A DNA stretch of 64,000 bases from Streptococcus salivarius (GTDB taxonomy: Bacteria; Bacillota; Bacilli; Lactobacillales; Streptococcaceae). The notes under the pieces are model-generated. The model searched no databases and was not told where the DNA came from. It saw nothing but the letters and a program-made list of their open reading frames with translations. Numbering within the stretch: the first letter of the stretch is position 1; the number at the start of each line of letters is the position of its first letter. The position numbers and the translations under genes are program-made. The stretch is from assembly GCF_009738225.1 (NCBI RefSeq), contig NZ_CP018187.1, forward strand, positions 1,064,501 to 1,128,500, written 5' to 3'. Shown one piece after another: positions 44,550-54,699 of the stretch.

Positions 44550-44955
44550 TGTTACCCTCAATTTCAGCTCGAATGGTCGCTTGACGCAATTCTTGCTTTC
44601 TATAATCACGAGGCAAAAAGGCACGAATTTCATCTTCGTTGAAACCGATTTGCATGCGTTTGTTGTCCATAATGATAGGTCGACGAAGAAGATTTGGATA
44701 TTCAGAAATCAATTGAATGAGTTCCTTGATGGTCAAATCATCCACATCGATATTCAGCTTCTGAAAGACTTTTGAACGGGTTGAAATGATATCTTCAGTA
44801 CCGTTTTCCGTGTAAGACAAAATCTTCATCAACTCATCGTGAGTTAATGGGCTCGTGATAATATTGTGTTCGTCAAAAGCAACTTCATGATTGGTCAACC
44901 AGGCTCGTGCTTTCCTACAGCTGGTGCAGCTAGGTGATAAAAATAAAGTTACCAT
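44542..44955 (-). CDS. spx: Spx-family redox regulator
   Basis: 137 residues, ArsC-like fold. The redox switch CTSC lies at positions 10-13, and the RPI motif is in LLRRPIIMD. Spx proteins bind the alpha C-terminal domain of RNA polymerase and change transcription under disulfide stress. Streptococci carry two or more paralogues (SpxA1, SpxA2); which one this is cannot be settled here. First of a three-gene cluster with overlapping starts. Confidence 0.9.
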   Translation of the reverse strand: MVTLFLSPSCTSCRKARAWLTNHEVAFDEHNIITSPLTHDELMKILSYTENGTEDIISTRSKVFQKLNIDVDDLTIKELIQLISEYPNLLRRPIIMDNKRMQIGFNEDEIRAFLPRDYRKQELRQATIRAEIEGNND

Positions 44956-45024
44956 GCAAACACCCCTTTCACTTTAACATTCCTAATCATTATACATTAT
45001 TTGATTAGTTTTGGCTACGCTTTC

Positions 45025-45936
45025 TTAAAATTTTTCCGCGATTTTTTTATCGGCCTCCAGTTGAGCGCAAAGTTCCTCTATATTATTGAACTTAATCATA
45101 TCACGGATATAATCTAGCCAAAAAACTTCGATTGTTTTTCCATAAATATCGCCTTCGAAATCAAAGATATTGGCTTCAAGGCGGAGTTCTGTTCCCCCAA
45201 AGGTAACGTTTTTACCTAGGCTAGTCATGGAACGATAGCGTTTACCATCAATCACCACATCAGCAACATAGACGCCATCAGCAGGGAGAAAAGTTCTGTC
45301 GATTGGTGCTAAATTAGCAGTTGGAAAACCAATGGTACGCCCACGGGCATCACCATGTACCACGATGCCACGTGTCGAGAATTCGTGGCCAAGAAGTTTA
45401 TTGGCTTCTTTAACATTACCTTCTCGTATTAATTGACGTACACGTGTTGACGAAATCTTTTCACCATCGCTTTGTTGTTCCTCAATAACATGAACATTAC
45501 CAGAAAAATTACGGGCTAGATAGTCCACATCTGTTCGATGATGTCCAAACTTGTAATCAAAGCCCACAACAACCTCTTGAGCTTTTAAACGCTTAATATG
45601 GCGGGCAATGAAATCATCTGAACTCGTTCGGGCAAAATCACTATTGAAATCTGTTAAGTAAAGCTGATCTGTTCCATAGGCTTCAAAAAGATCACAGCGT
45701 CTCTTGGGTGCTGTGATATGAAGGAGGAGATCATCCGTATACCTTTGAAAAGTCAATTGAGGACTCTCATTAAAGGTAAGGACAGCTACTTCAAGCTGTT
45801 TTTCATCAGCAATCTGGCGCGCCTTATCAAAAAGGACCTTATGACCACGGTGAAGAGCATCGAAATACCCTAAGACAAGAACCGTTTCCTTTTCCTGATG
45901 GATATCTTTATAATCATTAATAGAAGTTACTTTCAT
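45025..45936 (-). CDS. ribF: Bifunctional riboflavin kinase/FAD synthetase
   Basis: 303 residues. N-terminal FMN adenylyltransferase domain with [15 protein letters not shown] and [13 protein letters not shown]-terminal riboflavin kinase domain with [11 protein letters not shown]. It makes FMN and then FAD, the cofactor of E3 in this window among others. The start overlaps the truB stop by four bases, a conserved truB-ribF pairing. Confidence 0.94.
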   Translation of the reverse strand: MKVTSINDYKDIHQEKETVLVLGYFDALHRGHKVLFDKARQIADEKQLEVAVLTFNESPQLTFQRYTDDLLLHITAPKRRCDLFEAYGTDQLYLTDFNSDFARTSSDDFIARHIKRLKAQEVVVGFDYKFGHHRTDVDYLARNFSGNVHVIEEQQSDGEKISSTRVRQLIREGNVKEANKLLGHEFSTRGIVVHGDARGRTIGFPTANLAPIDRTFLPADGVYVADVVIDGKRYRSMTSLGKNVTFGGTELRLEANIFDFEGDIYGKTIEVFWLDYIRDMIKFNNIEELCAQLEADKKIAEKF

Positions 45937-46814
45937 TGACTTAATACTTTTCTAGGTTTATAAACTTGATTTCGCTTTTCCATGATGGCTAGAACCTTGT
46001 CTCCTATAAAGGCCGCAACTAAGGGTTCTTGGCTATCGATAGTAATAAAGCGACCAAATGAAATTTCTTTAGCATCATCCTCAGTGACTTGAACAGCTGG
46101 TAGGTCCTGAACACCAAATTCGATGGGAAGGAGGAAGGAAGTATCCCCCGCTTCTATCATTTCTGAAATTTGTGAGAGTGTTAGTGCCTTATCTAAGGTT
46201 AGACCAGCTGAGGCTGTTCGACGAAGAGCAGACATATGACTCGCGTATCCGAGTTTAGCACCCAAATCGACAGATAAAGTACGGACATAAGTCCCCTTGC
46301 TACAAGCAACACGGAAGGTGAATTTTGCGGTATTGTTTTCCAATTCAATAGGAGAGGTACGGACAAATTCGGAAATTGTCACTTGACGTTGTGGACGCTC
46401 TACTTCTTCTCCAGCGCGTGCGTACTCATAAAGTTTCTTTCCGTTGACCTTAACCGCTGAATACATAGGAGGAATTTGTGTGATTTCTCCCTCAAAACTA
46501 GCCATTGCCATATCGACGGTTTCTTCATCTAACTCTGTAACTGGAGTTGTTTGAACGACATCTCCACTAGTATCCTCGGTAGTTGTCGAAAATCCAATGG
46601 TGATTTCGCCTTCATAGACTTTACCTGCTTCTGTCATGTATTCAATAACACGAGTAGCTTTTCCAACCGCTATAGGTAGAACACCAGTAACATCTGGATC
46701 AAGAGTTCCGCCGTGCCCAATTTTTTTCTCATGTAATATTTTGCGTAGTTTAAAAACAGCATCATGACTGGTCATCCCAGCCTCTTTTTTTAGATTAATA
46801 ATTCCTGAAATCAT
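45933..46814 (-). CDS. truB: tRNA pseudouridine-55 synthase
   Basis: 293 residues. The catalytic aspartate lies in [14 protein letters not shown], and the family segment [12 protein letters not shown] is at the N-terminus. It forms pseudouridine at position 55 in the T loop of tRNAs. Coupled to ribF by a four-base overlap. Confidence 0.95.
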   Translation of the reverse strand: MISGIINLKKEAGMTSHDAVFKLRKILHEKKIGHGGTLDPDVTGVLPIAVGKATRVIEYMTEAGKVYEGEITIGFSTTTEDTSGDVVQTTPVTELDEETVDMAMASFEGEITQIPPMYSAVKVNGKKLYEYARAGEEVERPQRQVTISEFVRTSPIELENNTAKFTFRVACSKGTYVRTLSVDLGAKLGYASHMSALRRTASAGLTLDKALTLSQISEMIEAGDTSFLLPIEFGVQDLPAVQVTEDDAKEISFGRFITIDSQEPLVAAFIGDKVLAIMEKRNQVYKPRKVLSQ

Positions 46815-46862
46815 ACTTTTAATTATATCAAAAGCAATCCTAAAGAGCTAGGTAGAAACATA

Positions 46863-46893
46863 AAGAGGCAGAGAGCAAAGTCTCAAACCTCTT
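46863..46893 (-). terminator. Hairpin after the DUF438 gene
   Basis: AAGAGG..GAGA pairs with TCTC..CCTCTT; the T run on the minus strand is weak, so terminator function is only likely. Confidence 0.45.
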
Positions 46894-46934
46894 AAGTATT
46901 ATAGTCATAAGCAATCGCAGGCCTGCTAGCTTTT

Positions 46935-48281
46935 TTAATCGATATCTCTATTAAGGTCGCTTTCCAATTCAAAGAAAGGCTGAATATCCTGCACATATTC
47001 TAGGACACCCTGAAAGTCTCCCTTGTCATCTCTAACAGCTGCATAGGTAACATAAACGAATTTCCCTAAACGTTCAGATTTGAACCACATTGGAACTTGG
47101 TCACGCTCCCCACTCTTCAGTAATTCAAAGATTTTCTTGACCTTATCAAGCACTTTTGGCGGATGACAAAGTTCAACGTTTCGTCCAATTTGGCTAGGTG
47201 TTCGTTTAAAAACCATTTCATTGGCGGGAACATTATCATTATAGTACTGGAAAATATCGTCTTTATTGACGAAAGTGATTTCCAAAGGAAGATGGTTGAG
47301 AATGAGATTGGCCTGCTCCACAGAAAGATAACCATTGCCAAAAGGCTGAGTCGTTTCTCTATCTACGACAGTTTCAGTTTTTGGTTTTGGAGTGAAGCTG
47401 ATGGTGAACTGCCCTTCGGGAGTGTCAATAATTCGGGTATTGTCCAGATGTTCGTCACTACTTAGTTCAGATTGTTCTTGCGATGTATCAGCATTTACCT
47501 CCTCAAAACGCTCACGCTTAGGTTTCCAGACAGCTGTAGGTTTTATTATTGCATAGCCATAGGCATCGCTTTCTTCGGCAATCGAAAGCCAATCGTCTTG
47601 CGTGAAGGTTTCAAGCAGAATCATAAGTAAGATAGCCTCTTCTTTGAAAATCATGGCTTCAAACTCTTCTGAGAATGCTTCGAAAGACTTTGAAAATTCT
47701 TCTAAATCAGCCTCTGGAAGTTCTTTTAGTTTAGCTTCTGCCGCTCTAAAAAGTTTTCGGATGTCATCGTCTACTCCCCACATCACTTTTGGAGGGGAGT
47801 CATGGCCGTAACGCTCCATTATTGGAAAGAAAAGCTTTTCTTTACGCGTATAATGATTATGGAATTGACCAAGTAGAGTCATCTGATGCTTCAGTCCATT
47901 GAACAGGTCAGATTTAAAATCTTCATTTTCAGGCTTACTAATATTTTCTATGATACGTCGGATACGGAGAATAGCTGAACGTAGGGCTAAATTCTCTTGT
48001 TTAAACACATAAACAGGGTGGCCCTCTTGATCAGCGTCTGCCACTTCCACATCTGCAATAGCACCTTTAAAGAGGTTAGCGTGGACATTACAGAGGCTCA
48101 TTACGTCTTCAAAGGTAACCCCATCTTCTGATGACATCAATTCATGCTCCATCATAGAGATTTCGAGGGCTGATACTCCCTTGAAGTGTTGATTGAAGCG
48201 CTCTTGAACACTCTCAGGACTGGCTCCATGGTGCAAATCTAGTAGAATTTCTTTGAGTATTTGAATACGATTATCTTCCAT
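46935..48281 (-). CDS. DUF438 / hemerythrin-like / PAS domain protein
   Basis: 448 residues from the ATG at 48281, which has GGTGA five bases upstream and lies one base after the DUF1858 stop. Domains in order: DUF438 (about 5-75), a hemerythrin-like helical bundle (90-225) with HNHYTRKEKLFFP iron-ligand pattern, and a PAS domain (320-440). Such proteins are thought to sense oxygen, NO or redox state and may bind diiron; biochemical function is not established. The pairing with a DUF1858 gene is common in Gram-positive bacteria. Confidence 0.85.
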   Translation of the reverse strand: MEDNRIQILKEILLDLHHGASPESVQERFNQHFKGVSALEISMMEHELMSSEDGVTFEDVMSLCNVHANLFKGAIADVEVADADQEGHPVYVFKQENLALRSAILRIRRIIENISKPENEDFKSDLFNGLKHQMTLLGQFHNHYTRKEKLFFPIMERYGHDSPPKVMWGVDDDIRKLFRAAEAKLKELPEADLEEFSKSFEAFSEEFEAMIFKEEAILLMILLETFTQDDWLSIAEESDAYGYAIIKPTAVWKPKRERFEEVNADTSQEQSELSSDEHLDNTRIIDTPEGQFTISFTPKPKTETVVDRETTQPFGNGYLSVEQANLILNHLPLEITFVNKDDIFQYYNDNVPANEMVFKRTPSQIGRNVELCHPPKVLDKVKKIFELLKSGERDQVPMWFKSERLGKFVYVTYAAVRDDKGDFQGVLEYVQDIQPFFELESDLNRDID

Positions 48282-48282
48282 A

Positions 48283-48516
48283 TCAGTCACCAATTACGTC
48301 ATAACCATTGAACAGCAAGGTTTGCTTAATTTTTTCTAAGGGAATATTTGCTAACTTAGATCCAGCCTTTAGACTTGTTACCTTACCGACAGTATTTAGC
48401 ATAGCTGGGTTAGACAAGGGCTTGAAACCGAGATCAATCAGTAATTCCTTAACCTCTGGATGCTCTTTAATGATTGTTGCAACAGGTTGTGATAAATCTA
48501 TAGTGTTGGTAGTCAT
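48283..48516 (-). CDS. DUF1858 domain protein
   Basis: 77 residues. The pattern IDLSQPV..IIKEHPEVKELLIDLGF followed by a small helical region matches DUF1858, a domain also found in ScdA/RIC-type iron-sulfur repair proteins. AGGAGG lies before the ATG. It is encoded one base before the DUF438/hemerythrin gene, so the two probably act together. Confidence 0.82.
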   Translation of the reverse strand: MTTNTIDLSQPVATIIKEHPEVKELLIDLGFKPLSNPAMLNTVGKVTSLKAGSKLANIPLEKIKQTLLFNGYDVIGD

Positions 48517-48566
48517 AATGACCTCCTAAAAACATATTTACTACTTCCATTATACACGAGAATAAT

Positions 48567-48598
48567 GAAAAAAAACCAACAAATCTTAGTTTGCTGGC
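48567..48598 (-). terminator. Terminator of the HsdS-like gene
   Basis: CCAGCAAA pairs with TTTGTTGG (one G-U) and a T run follows on the minus strand. Confidence 0.8.
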
Positions 48599-48604
48599 TT
48601 TTGA

Positions 48605-49225
48605 TTAATTTCCAAATAGAGCTTCTGTGACATTATGCTGGATATTTTTCCACTCCTGCTCTGCCCTCACCATCTTACGGTGGTAATCAGCACGCCCACG
48701 CAAGTAGGCAGCAATTTGATAATCTTGCTTCACAATTGGTATCTCAGGAATTTTGATGTCTAAGAGGTCAGCCGTCGATAAATTTAGGACAGCCTTTCCC
48801 TTATCAGCATAGTCTAAATAGGCACGACCAATCTCTGTCTCAAGGAAAAACTTGATGTAGAAACCACGGAGTTTTTCCTTAGGTCGTAATACTGTGATAT
48901 TTGATGAGGCGACAACTTCTCGCTTGCCCTGATCTTCGAAAACAGCAACTTTTTGTACAGTTCCCTTAGAAGCAATAAGAACATCTCCATCTTCTAAGAG
49001 AAATCGTAAAAGTTTACGGCGTTCCTCAGAAAACGTTTTAAGGTCATCGTAGGCAATGCCGTTGGGTGTCATATCCGATAGATTAATGACAGCGAATTCG
49101 CCAGGTTCTGCCTTAGCAGGGACAGCTTTTCCTTTAAATTGATCGACAACATCGCCTAAACGAACAAGTTTGTCTGTATTAGCTTCGTAATCGATAATCA
49201 GTTGAGGTCTTTCTTTTTCAGACAT
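48605..49225 (-). CDS. Orphan HsdS-like target-recognition protein
   Basis: 206 residues, the size of one half of a type I restriction specificity subunit. It shows one target-recognition-like domain (about 15-165, with VRLGDVVDQFKGKAV at the start and LNLSTADLLDIKIPEIP near the end) and one conserved helix (170-200). No hsdM or hsdR gene is near. It may act in trans with a distant methylase or have another DNA-binding role. It has its own terminator. Family match is fair; function is open. Confidence 0.7.
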   Translation of the reverse strand: MSEKERPQLIIDYEANTDKLVRLGDVVDQFKGKAVPAKAEPGEFAVINLSDMTPNGIAYDDLKTFSEERRKLLRFLLEDGDVLIASKGTVQKVAVFEDQGKREVVASSNITVLRPKEKLRGFYIKFFLETEIGRAYLDYADKGKAVLNLSTADLLDIKIPEIPIVKQDYQIAAYLRGRADYHRKMVRAEQEWKNIQHNVTEALFGN

Positions 49226-49325
49226 TGAATCTCCTTTTTATATTTTACTATCCATATTGAGTATTGCTATACAATAATAGCAAGAAGCTAATACTTTTGC
49301 AAGTAAAAACTGTAAGAAAGGCAAA

Positions 49326-49347
49326 ATAAAAAAGAGACCGGAGCCTC
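49326..49347 (-). terminator. Terminator of tpx
   Basis: GAGGC/GTCTC-type hairpin immediately after the tpx stop, with a T run on the minus strand. Confidence 0.65.
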
Positions 49348-49350
49348 ATT

Positions 49351-49845
49351 TTATAAGCTTTTAACCGCTGCTACTGCTGCTTCATAGTTTGGATCAGTAT
49401 TGATATTGTCCAAATATTCGACATAAGTAATCTTATTGTCAGCATCTGCCACTAAAACTGCACGTGCTAACAAGTGCCATTCTTCAATGAGGACACCATA
49501 ATCTTTACCGAAACTATTATCATAGTAGTCAGAAAGCATGATGGCATTTTCAAGTCCTTCAGCACCACACCAACGAGCTTGTGCAAATGGTAGGTCCACT
49601 GAAATAGTAATAACTACTGTATCGTCTAATTCTGACAATTCCTTATTAAAGGTACGTGTTTGAGTTGAACAGATTCCAGTATCGATTGATGGAACGATAG
49701 AGATAACTTTTTTCTTTCCATCGAATTCTGAAAGTGATTTTTTCGTCAAATCTGTTGTGGTCAAGTTAAAGTCACGCAAGGTATCTCCAACTTGAAGTTG
49801 TTTGTCTTCTGCTACTGTAACTAGTTTTCCAATAAATGTTGGCAT
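49351..49845 (-). CDS. tpx: Thiol peroxidase (2-Cys peroxiredoxin)
   Basis: 164 residues. The peroxidatic C59 lies in [14 protein letters not shown] and the resolving C93 in ARWCGAEG, the spacing of atypical 2-Cys Tpx enzymes. It reduces hydrogen and alkyl peroxides using thioredoxin, useful in an organism without catalase. Single-gene unit with GGAGG before its ATG. Confidence 0.95.
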   Translation of the reverse strand: MPTFIGKLVTVAEDKQLQVGDTLRDFNLTTTDLTKKSLSEFDGKKKVISIVPSIDTGICSTQTRTFNKELSELDDTVVITISVDLPFAQARWCGAEGLENAIMLSDYYDNSFGKDYGVLIEEWHLLARAVLVADADNKITYVEYLDNINTDPNYEAAVAAVKSL

Positions 49846-49909
49846 GTTAGTCCTCCAATACTTTTTTAACTATTGTACTGTAAATATAGCAATAAGCCTA
49901 AGCATTTGT

Positions 49910-50665
49910 TTAGAATTTTTCAAACAGTAGTCTAATTTTTTCAGCAATAACTGCATTAATTGCAGGAATAACCTCATCCGCAAAGTTTTTTAGGTAGGGA
50001 TAATCACCAATTTGCACTCCATATATAGCATTTTTGAAAAGAGAAATATCATTTTGATCATTTCCAAAAGCTACAAAGTCTTTACCAAAGTGGTTTAAAA
50101 CAGTACTAGCCTTGGTCACACCTTTAGGATTAATGTAAAGACACCTTTCGATATCATGATAACTAAGGTCTAAACCTTCCAGTTTGTTTAGATTAAAGAT
50201 AAGGTCTTCACGTATATCTTCATGCTCTACAAGTGGAATAACAACTTTGATAGGCTCATTAAGTTCATGAACAGGCAAAATCCTTGCTTTGTTTAATGGA
50301 TCAACATTTGAAAGAAAAGGGATTTGCTCAGGATTTTGAATAGCATAATTAAAGGTATCATCAATAAAATAAGGGAGATTATAAGTATCACAGTAGCTAA
50401 CAATCGTTCTTAGAGCAGGAGAAGGTATTGTGTATTGTGATACTAAGTGTTCATCTTGGAAGACTTCACCACCGTTTAAGCCAACTACTGTCAGCTTTCT
50501 CAATTCTCCCTCTAAAATACTAAGACAGTCTCTGTAAGAGCGTGCTGTTGCAAAAATAATTTCATGACCGTATTTTGGTGCAGTTAAAAGAACCTTTTGT
50601 AGGTCTTTTGACATGGTCATACCATCAAAACATAGGGTTCCATCCAAATCAAAAACAAATTTCAT
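49910..50665 (-). CDS. Cof-type HAD-IIB hydrolase
   Basis: 251 residues. The nucleophile motif DLDGTLCFDG is at residues 6-15, and the C-terminal GNDQNDISLF holds the metal-binding acids. Such proteins dephosphorylate sugar phosphates or cofactors; the substrate is not predictable. It lies downstream of the sulfhydrylase gene, behind a terminator hairpin. Confidence 0.85.
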   Translation of the reverse strand: MKFVFDLDGTLCFDGMTMSKDLQKVLLTAPKYGHEIIFATARSYRDCLSILEGELRKLTVVGLNGGEVFQDEHLVSQYTIPSPALRTIVSYCDTYNLPYFIDDTFNYAIQNPEQIPFLSNVDPLNKARILPVHELNEPIKVVIPLVEHEDIREDLIFNLNKLEGLDLSYHDIERCLYINPKGVTKASTVLNHFGKDFVAFGNDQNDISLFKNAIYGVQIGDYPYLKNFADEVIPAINAVIAEKIRLLFEKF

Positions 50666-50679
50666 AGGGTTAGTATAAC

Positions 50680-50703
50680 AAAAAACCAGCTAAAGAGCTG
50701 GTT
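50680..50703 (-). terminator. Terminator of the sulfhydrylase gene
   Basis: AACCAGCT pairs perfectly with AGCTGGTT; a T run follows on the minus strand. Confidence 0.85.
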
Positions 50704-50725
50704 AAATTATTTAGTATCGAAATAC

Positions 50726-52006
50726 TTAAATTTTATCAAGGGCTAGTTTTAAATCTTCAATCAAATCATCTGCGTTTTCCAAACCAACTGAGATACGAAT
50801 TTGATTTGGAGTGACACCACAAGCTAGTAAATCAGCTTCTGCCAATTGTTGGTGAGTTGTTGTTGCAGGGTGCACCACCAAAGATTTTGCATCAGCAACG
50901 TTGGCTAAATCTGAGAAGATTTCAAGATTATCAATTACGGTACGTGCTTCGTCTTGTCCACCTTTAACATGGAAAGTGAAAATAGAGCCTGTTCCTTTAG
51001 GGAAGTATTTTTGTGCCAAATCATAGTAAGGACTTGATGGTAATCCAGGATAGTTAACTTTTTCAACTTTTGGATGATTTTCCAAAAAGTCTACGATTTT
51101 TTTAGTATTTTCGACGTGGCGTTCGACACGAAGTGAAAGTGTTTCAAGTCCTTGCAAGAGCAAGAAAGCATTGAAAGGTGCCAAGGCAGCCCCTGTGTCA
51201 CGCAAAAGTTGTGTACGAAGGGCAGTTACAAATGCTGCTGGACCAACATCACGCGTATAGCTGATATTGTGGTAAGATGGGTCCTCGTCAACCAACTGTG
51301 GGAATTTGCCTGAAGCTTCCCAGTCAAATTTACCAGAATCGACGATAAGACCTCCAATAGTTGTTCCATGTCCACCGATAAACTTAGTTGCAGAATGAAC
51401 CACGATATCTACACCATGGGAGATAACATTGATGAGATATGGAGTTCCAAAAGTATTGTCAGCAACCAATGGAATCTTATGACTGTGAGCAATCTCAGCA
51501 ATTTTTTCAAAATCAGGAATATTGATAAGCGGATTTCCCAAAGACTCAATCAAGACAAGCTTGGTATTATCTTTGATAGCAGCTTCAATTTCTTCAGGAT
51601 TGTCAACATCTACAAAAGTTGTTGTGATACCATAGCGTGGAAGAGTTTCTTTTAAGAGATTGAATGTCCCACCATAGAGGGTTGTCGCGGCAACAACATG
51701 ATCGCCAGCATGTGCCAAACCAAGGATAGCATAGGTGATTGCAGCCATACCTGATGCTGTAGCCAAGGCCCCAACACCCCCTTCGAGGGCTGCAATACGT
51801 TCTTCAAGTACTGCTACTGTTGGATTGGTAATACGTGTGTAAATATTACCAGGCTTTCTAAGGGCAAAGAGATCTTCACCTTCTTGAGCGTCGTCAAAAA
51901 CATATGAAGTGGTTTGGTAAATTGGAACAGCACGTGATTTTGTTTCCTTGTCAGGTGTTTGTCCAGCGTGTAATTGTAAGGTTTCAAATGAAAATTCTCG
52001 TGACAT
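50726..52006 (-). CDS. cysD: O-acetylhomoserine sulfhydrylase / Cys-Met metabolism PLP enzyme
   Basis: 426 residues from the ATG at 52006, which has GGAGG eight bases upstream; the frame runs 11 codons further without a ribosome site. The PLP lysine is in [13 protein letters not shown]. Length and the [11 protein letters not shown] and DPSYHNI segments fit the MetY/CysD sulfhydrylase group, which makes homocysteine from O-acetylhomoserine and sulfide, rather than the shorter cystathionine enzymes. A LysR-type binding motif lies upstream of the promoter. Confidence 0.88.
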   Translation of the reverse strand: MSREFSFETLQLHAGQTPDKETKSRAVPIYQTTSYVFDDAQEGEDLFALRKPGNIYTRITNPTVAVLEERIAALEGGVGALATASGMAAITYAILGLAHAGDHVVAATTLYGGTFNLLKETLPRYGITTTFVDVDNPEEIEAAIKDNTKLVLIESLGNPLINIPDFEKIAEIAHSHKIPLVADNTFGTPYLINVISHGVDIVVHSATKFIGGHGTTIGGLIVDSGKFDWEASGKFPQLVDEDPSYHNISYTRDVGPAAFVTALRTQLLRDTGAALAPFNAFLLLQGLETLSLRVERHVENTKKIVDFLENHPKVEKVNYPGLPSSPYYDLAQKYFPKGTGSIFTFHVKGGQDEARTVIDNLEIFSDLANVADAKSLVVHPATTTHQQLAEADLLACGVTPNQIRISVGLENADDLIEDLKLALDKI

Positions 52007-52037
52007 ATGGGTGTCCTCCAAAACAAAAGTTGCCTTC

Positions 52038-52083
52038 ATTCTACACCCAGAAAAGCTAGCTGTCTAATAGAAATTTTTTATCA
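52038..52083 (-). promoter_or_regulatory. Promoter of cysD with LysR-type motif upstream
   Basis: On the minus strand TAGACA and TAGAAT lie 17 bases apart (52038-52066). The near-palindrome ATAAAAAATTTCTAT (about 52068-52082) sits just before the -35, where a CysR/CmbR-like activator would bind. Regulator identity is inference. Confidence 0.5.
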
Positions 52084-52103
52084 ATGTGATAGGGAGGGCT
52101 TAT

Positions 52104-52126
52104 AAAAAGGACCTTTCGGCCCCTTT
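52104..52126 (-). terminator. Terminator of pcrA
   Basis: AAAGG..GCC pairs with GGT..CCTTT around GAAA with one bulged G, then a T run on the minus strand. Confidence 0.7.
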
Positions 52127-54436
52127 CTATTTCTTCTTAATAGGTGCTACGCTTGCCAAAACTTTTTTTAGTCCAACTTCTGGGAATTTTATCTTAAGTT
52201 CTTGTGTCTTGCCACTTCCAGTTACTTCTAAGACAGTACCATCTCCCCACTTCTTGTGGTGAGCAATATCTCCAATTTCCCAGTCTGTTGCTGTGTTGCC
52301 AGAGTTTGACGTTTTTCCGAACGGTAGCCCTCCAGTAGCTTTTGAAAATGGCTGAGCAGCAGTAGCTCTTTCAGGTTGTGCATTGGCTTTTCTGGTCTGA
52401 AGCGCTTGTTGTAAACTCATGCCCTGACCAAATTGTGTAGGCTCTTCCTTTGTAAAACGAACACCAAATGATGAATTGGCTGGACGTGCTAGACCTTGAT
52501 ATTGTAATAAATCATCTGAAATTTCACGTAAGAAACGGCTAGGACGATTATAGCTAGTCTTACCAAAAAGCGTACGCGTATTAGCGTTGGTAAGGAAAAG
52601 AATCTCTTCCGCCCGAGTGATACCTACGTAAGCCAAACGACGCTCTTCTTCGAGTTCATCTGGCTCTTCTGAGGCACGTGACAAAGGGAAAACTCCCTCT
52701 TCCATACCAATTAGGAAGACAACTGGGAATTCAAGCCCTTTGGCAGCATGGAGAGTCATCAAGGTTACCTCTGCTGCTTCCATATCACCATCGTCCGTAT
52801 CAGCAATTAAAGCTAAATCGTTTAAGAAACGGCCTAAACGGTCAATTCCTGTCTCGTCTTCCGTACCATCGGTGTTGGTTTCGTCAAAATTCTTAGTAAC
52901 AGACATGAATTCTTCGATATTTTCAATGCGCGCTTGACTTTCAAGTGTTTGTTGCATCGAAAGAGCATCCAGATAACCAGACTTATCCAAAACAGCCTCT
53001 ACAGCTTCAGTGATACTTAGTCCATCTAGCTTATCACGTAGGTTCAGAATCATGTTAGCAAAATCGTAAACGCCCTGAGCTGCTTTCCCCTTAATCGGTG
53101 ATAACATAATATTAGCTGAAGCATCTAGGAGACTCATGTTTTGCTCATAGGCAAAGGTACGAATCTTTTCTAGTGTCCCAGGTCCAACTCCACGTTTAGG
53201 TTCATTAACGACACGTTCAAAGCTAATATTATCAGCAGGATTGGCAATTAAGTTCAAGTAAGAAATGGCATCACGAATTTCTTTACGGCTATAGAACCTG
53301 GTTCCTCCAACCATGGTATAAGGAATATTAGACTTGAGTAAAGCTTCTTCAATGGTACGAGACTGAGCATTGGTACGGTAAAGTACAGCGAAATCCTTGA
53401 AGTTCTTACCTTCTTCACGAATAATGTTATCAATAGTTGAAGCAACAAAAACAGCTTCATCACGCTCGTCATTAGCACGGTAATAAACAATTTGTTCACC
53501 GTCATCATTTTGAGTCCAAAGTTTCTTAGGACGGCGGTTACGGTTGTTCTTGATAACTTCGTTGGCTGCTTGGAGAATTTTCTTGGTTGAACGGTAGTTT
53601 TCCTCCAAGAGGACAACCTTAGCTTCGGGATAGTCCTTCTCAAAATCAAGGATGTTCTGCATGTCAGCCCCACGCCAACCGTAGATTGATTGGTCAGCAT
53701 CACCCACGACACAGATATTCTTGAAGCGAGATACTAAGAGTTTTACCAACTGATACTGAGCATGGTTGGTATCTTGATATTCATCCACGTGAATATACTG
53801 ATAACGCTGCTGATAATAAGCGAGCACATCGGGATTTTTGTCAAAGAGACGCAGAGTCATCATAATCAAATCGTCGAAATCCATGGCTTCACTACGACGG
53901 AGCTCTTCCTGATAGGCTTTGTAACATTTAGCAACGATTTGAGTATACATGTCACCAGCTTGGTGCTCATAAGCCACTTCATCCAAGAGGTCATTTTTTG
54001 CGTTGGAAATCGTCCCTAAGATGGCACGTTCATTCCACTTCTTAGGATCAAGATTAAGATTCTTGAGAATACGTTTCATCAAAGTACGTTGTTCACCAGG
54101 ATCCACGATAGTAAAGTTTCGATTGTAGCCAATATGGTCCGCTTCACGACGAAGGATTCGCACGCACATACTATGGAAGGTCGCAATCAATGTTTCTGAA
54201 GTTGCTGGGTTTAAAGCCATAGCACGCTCACGCATCTCACGAGCTGCCTTATTGGTAAAGGTAATGGCCAAAATATTCCAAGGATTGATCATTTTTTCGT
54301 CGATAAGGTAGGCAATGCGGTGGGTAAGTACACGTGTCTTCCCTGATCCTGCACCAGCCATAATCAATAAAGGACCTTCAGTCGTTTGGACGGCTTCAGC
54401 CTGTTTGTCATTCATACCAGTTAATAATGGGTTCAT
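52127..54436 (-). CDS. pcrA: ATP-dependent DNA helicase PcrA
   Basis: 769 residues from the ATG at 54436, which has GGAG six bases upstream; earlier in-frame starts lack spacing. Superfamily 1A helicase with Walker A AGAGSGKT, motif II VDEYQDTN, motif III DQSIYGWRGA, and motif VI VGITRAEE. The C-terminal ~100 residues include the Tudor-like DWEIGDIAHHKKWGDG that contacts RNA polymerase in PcrA. It unwinds DNA in repair and rolling-circle replication and clears RecA or stalled polymerase. Confidence 0.95.
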   Translation of the reverse strand: MNPLLTGMNDKQAEAVQTTEGPLLIMAGAGSGKTRVLTHRIAYLIDEKMINPWNILAITFTNKAAREMRERAMALNPATSETLIATFHSMCVRILRREADHIGYNRNFTIVDPGEQRTLMKRILKNLNLDPKKWNERAILGTISNAKNDLLDEVAYEHQAGDMYTQIVAKCYKAYQEELRRSEAMDFDDLIMMTLRLFDKNPDVLAYYQQRYQYIHVDEYQDTNHAQYQLVKLLVSRFKNICVVGDADQSIYGWRGADMQNILDFEKDYPEAKVVLLEENYRSTKKILQAANEVIKNNRNRRPKKLWTQNDDGEQIVYYRANDERDEAVFVASTIDNIIREEGKNFKDFAVLYRTNAQSRTIEEALLKSNIPYTMVGGTRFYSRKEIRDAISYLNLIANPADNISFERVVNEPKRGVGPGTLEKIRTFAYEQNMSLLDASANIMLSPIKGKAAQGVYDFANMILNLRDKLDGLSITEAVEAVLDKSGYLDALSMQQTLESQARIENIEEFMSVTKNFDETNTDGTEDETGIDRLGRFLNDLALIADTDDGDMEAAEVTLMTLHAAKGLEFPVVFLIGMEEGVFPLSRASEEPDELEEERRLAYVGITRAEEILFLTNANTRTLFGKTSYNRPSRFLREISDDLLQYQGLARPANSSFGVRFTKEEPTQFGQGMSLQQALQTRKANAQPERATAAQPFSKATGGLPFGKTSNSGNTATDWEIGDIAHHKKWGDGTVLEVTGSGKTQELKIKFPEVGLKKVLASVAPIKKK

Positions 54437-54661
54437 CATATTCTCCATTCTCAAAAATAAGCTCTACTATTTTATCATTTTTTGGATGAAAATGCAGAGT
54501 CTATTCATAATGAGTGTGAAATAACTTTAGCAAATAATCGTTTGTTTTTATTGGGAGGTTGTTTGCTTAAAATGATTGTTATTCCAAGCTTTTCTAGGTT
54601 TTGGTGAAAGGCATTCTTAAGTATAATATTCGGTTTTTTATAGTTTTGATGAAAATTAGTG

Positions 54662-54690
54662 TTGACACTGTTCGGTTTTTTCGATAAGAT
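54662..54690 (+). promoter_or_regulatory. Promoter of the glycine riboswitch transcript
   Basis: A perfect TTGACA and TAAGAT are 17 bases apart. The ~200 bases between pcrA and this promoter are AT-rich with a repeated TTCGGTTTTTT but nothing recognised. Confidence 0.8.
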
Positions 54691-54699
54691 AGAACCACA

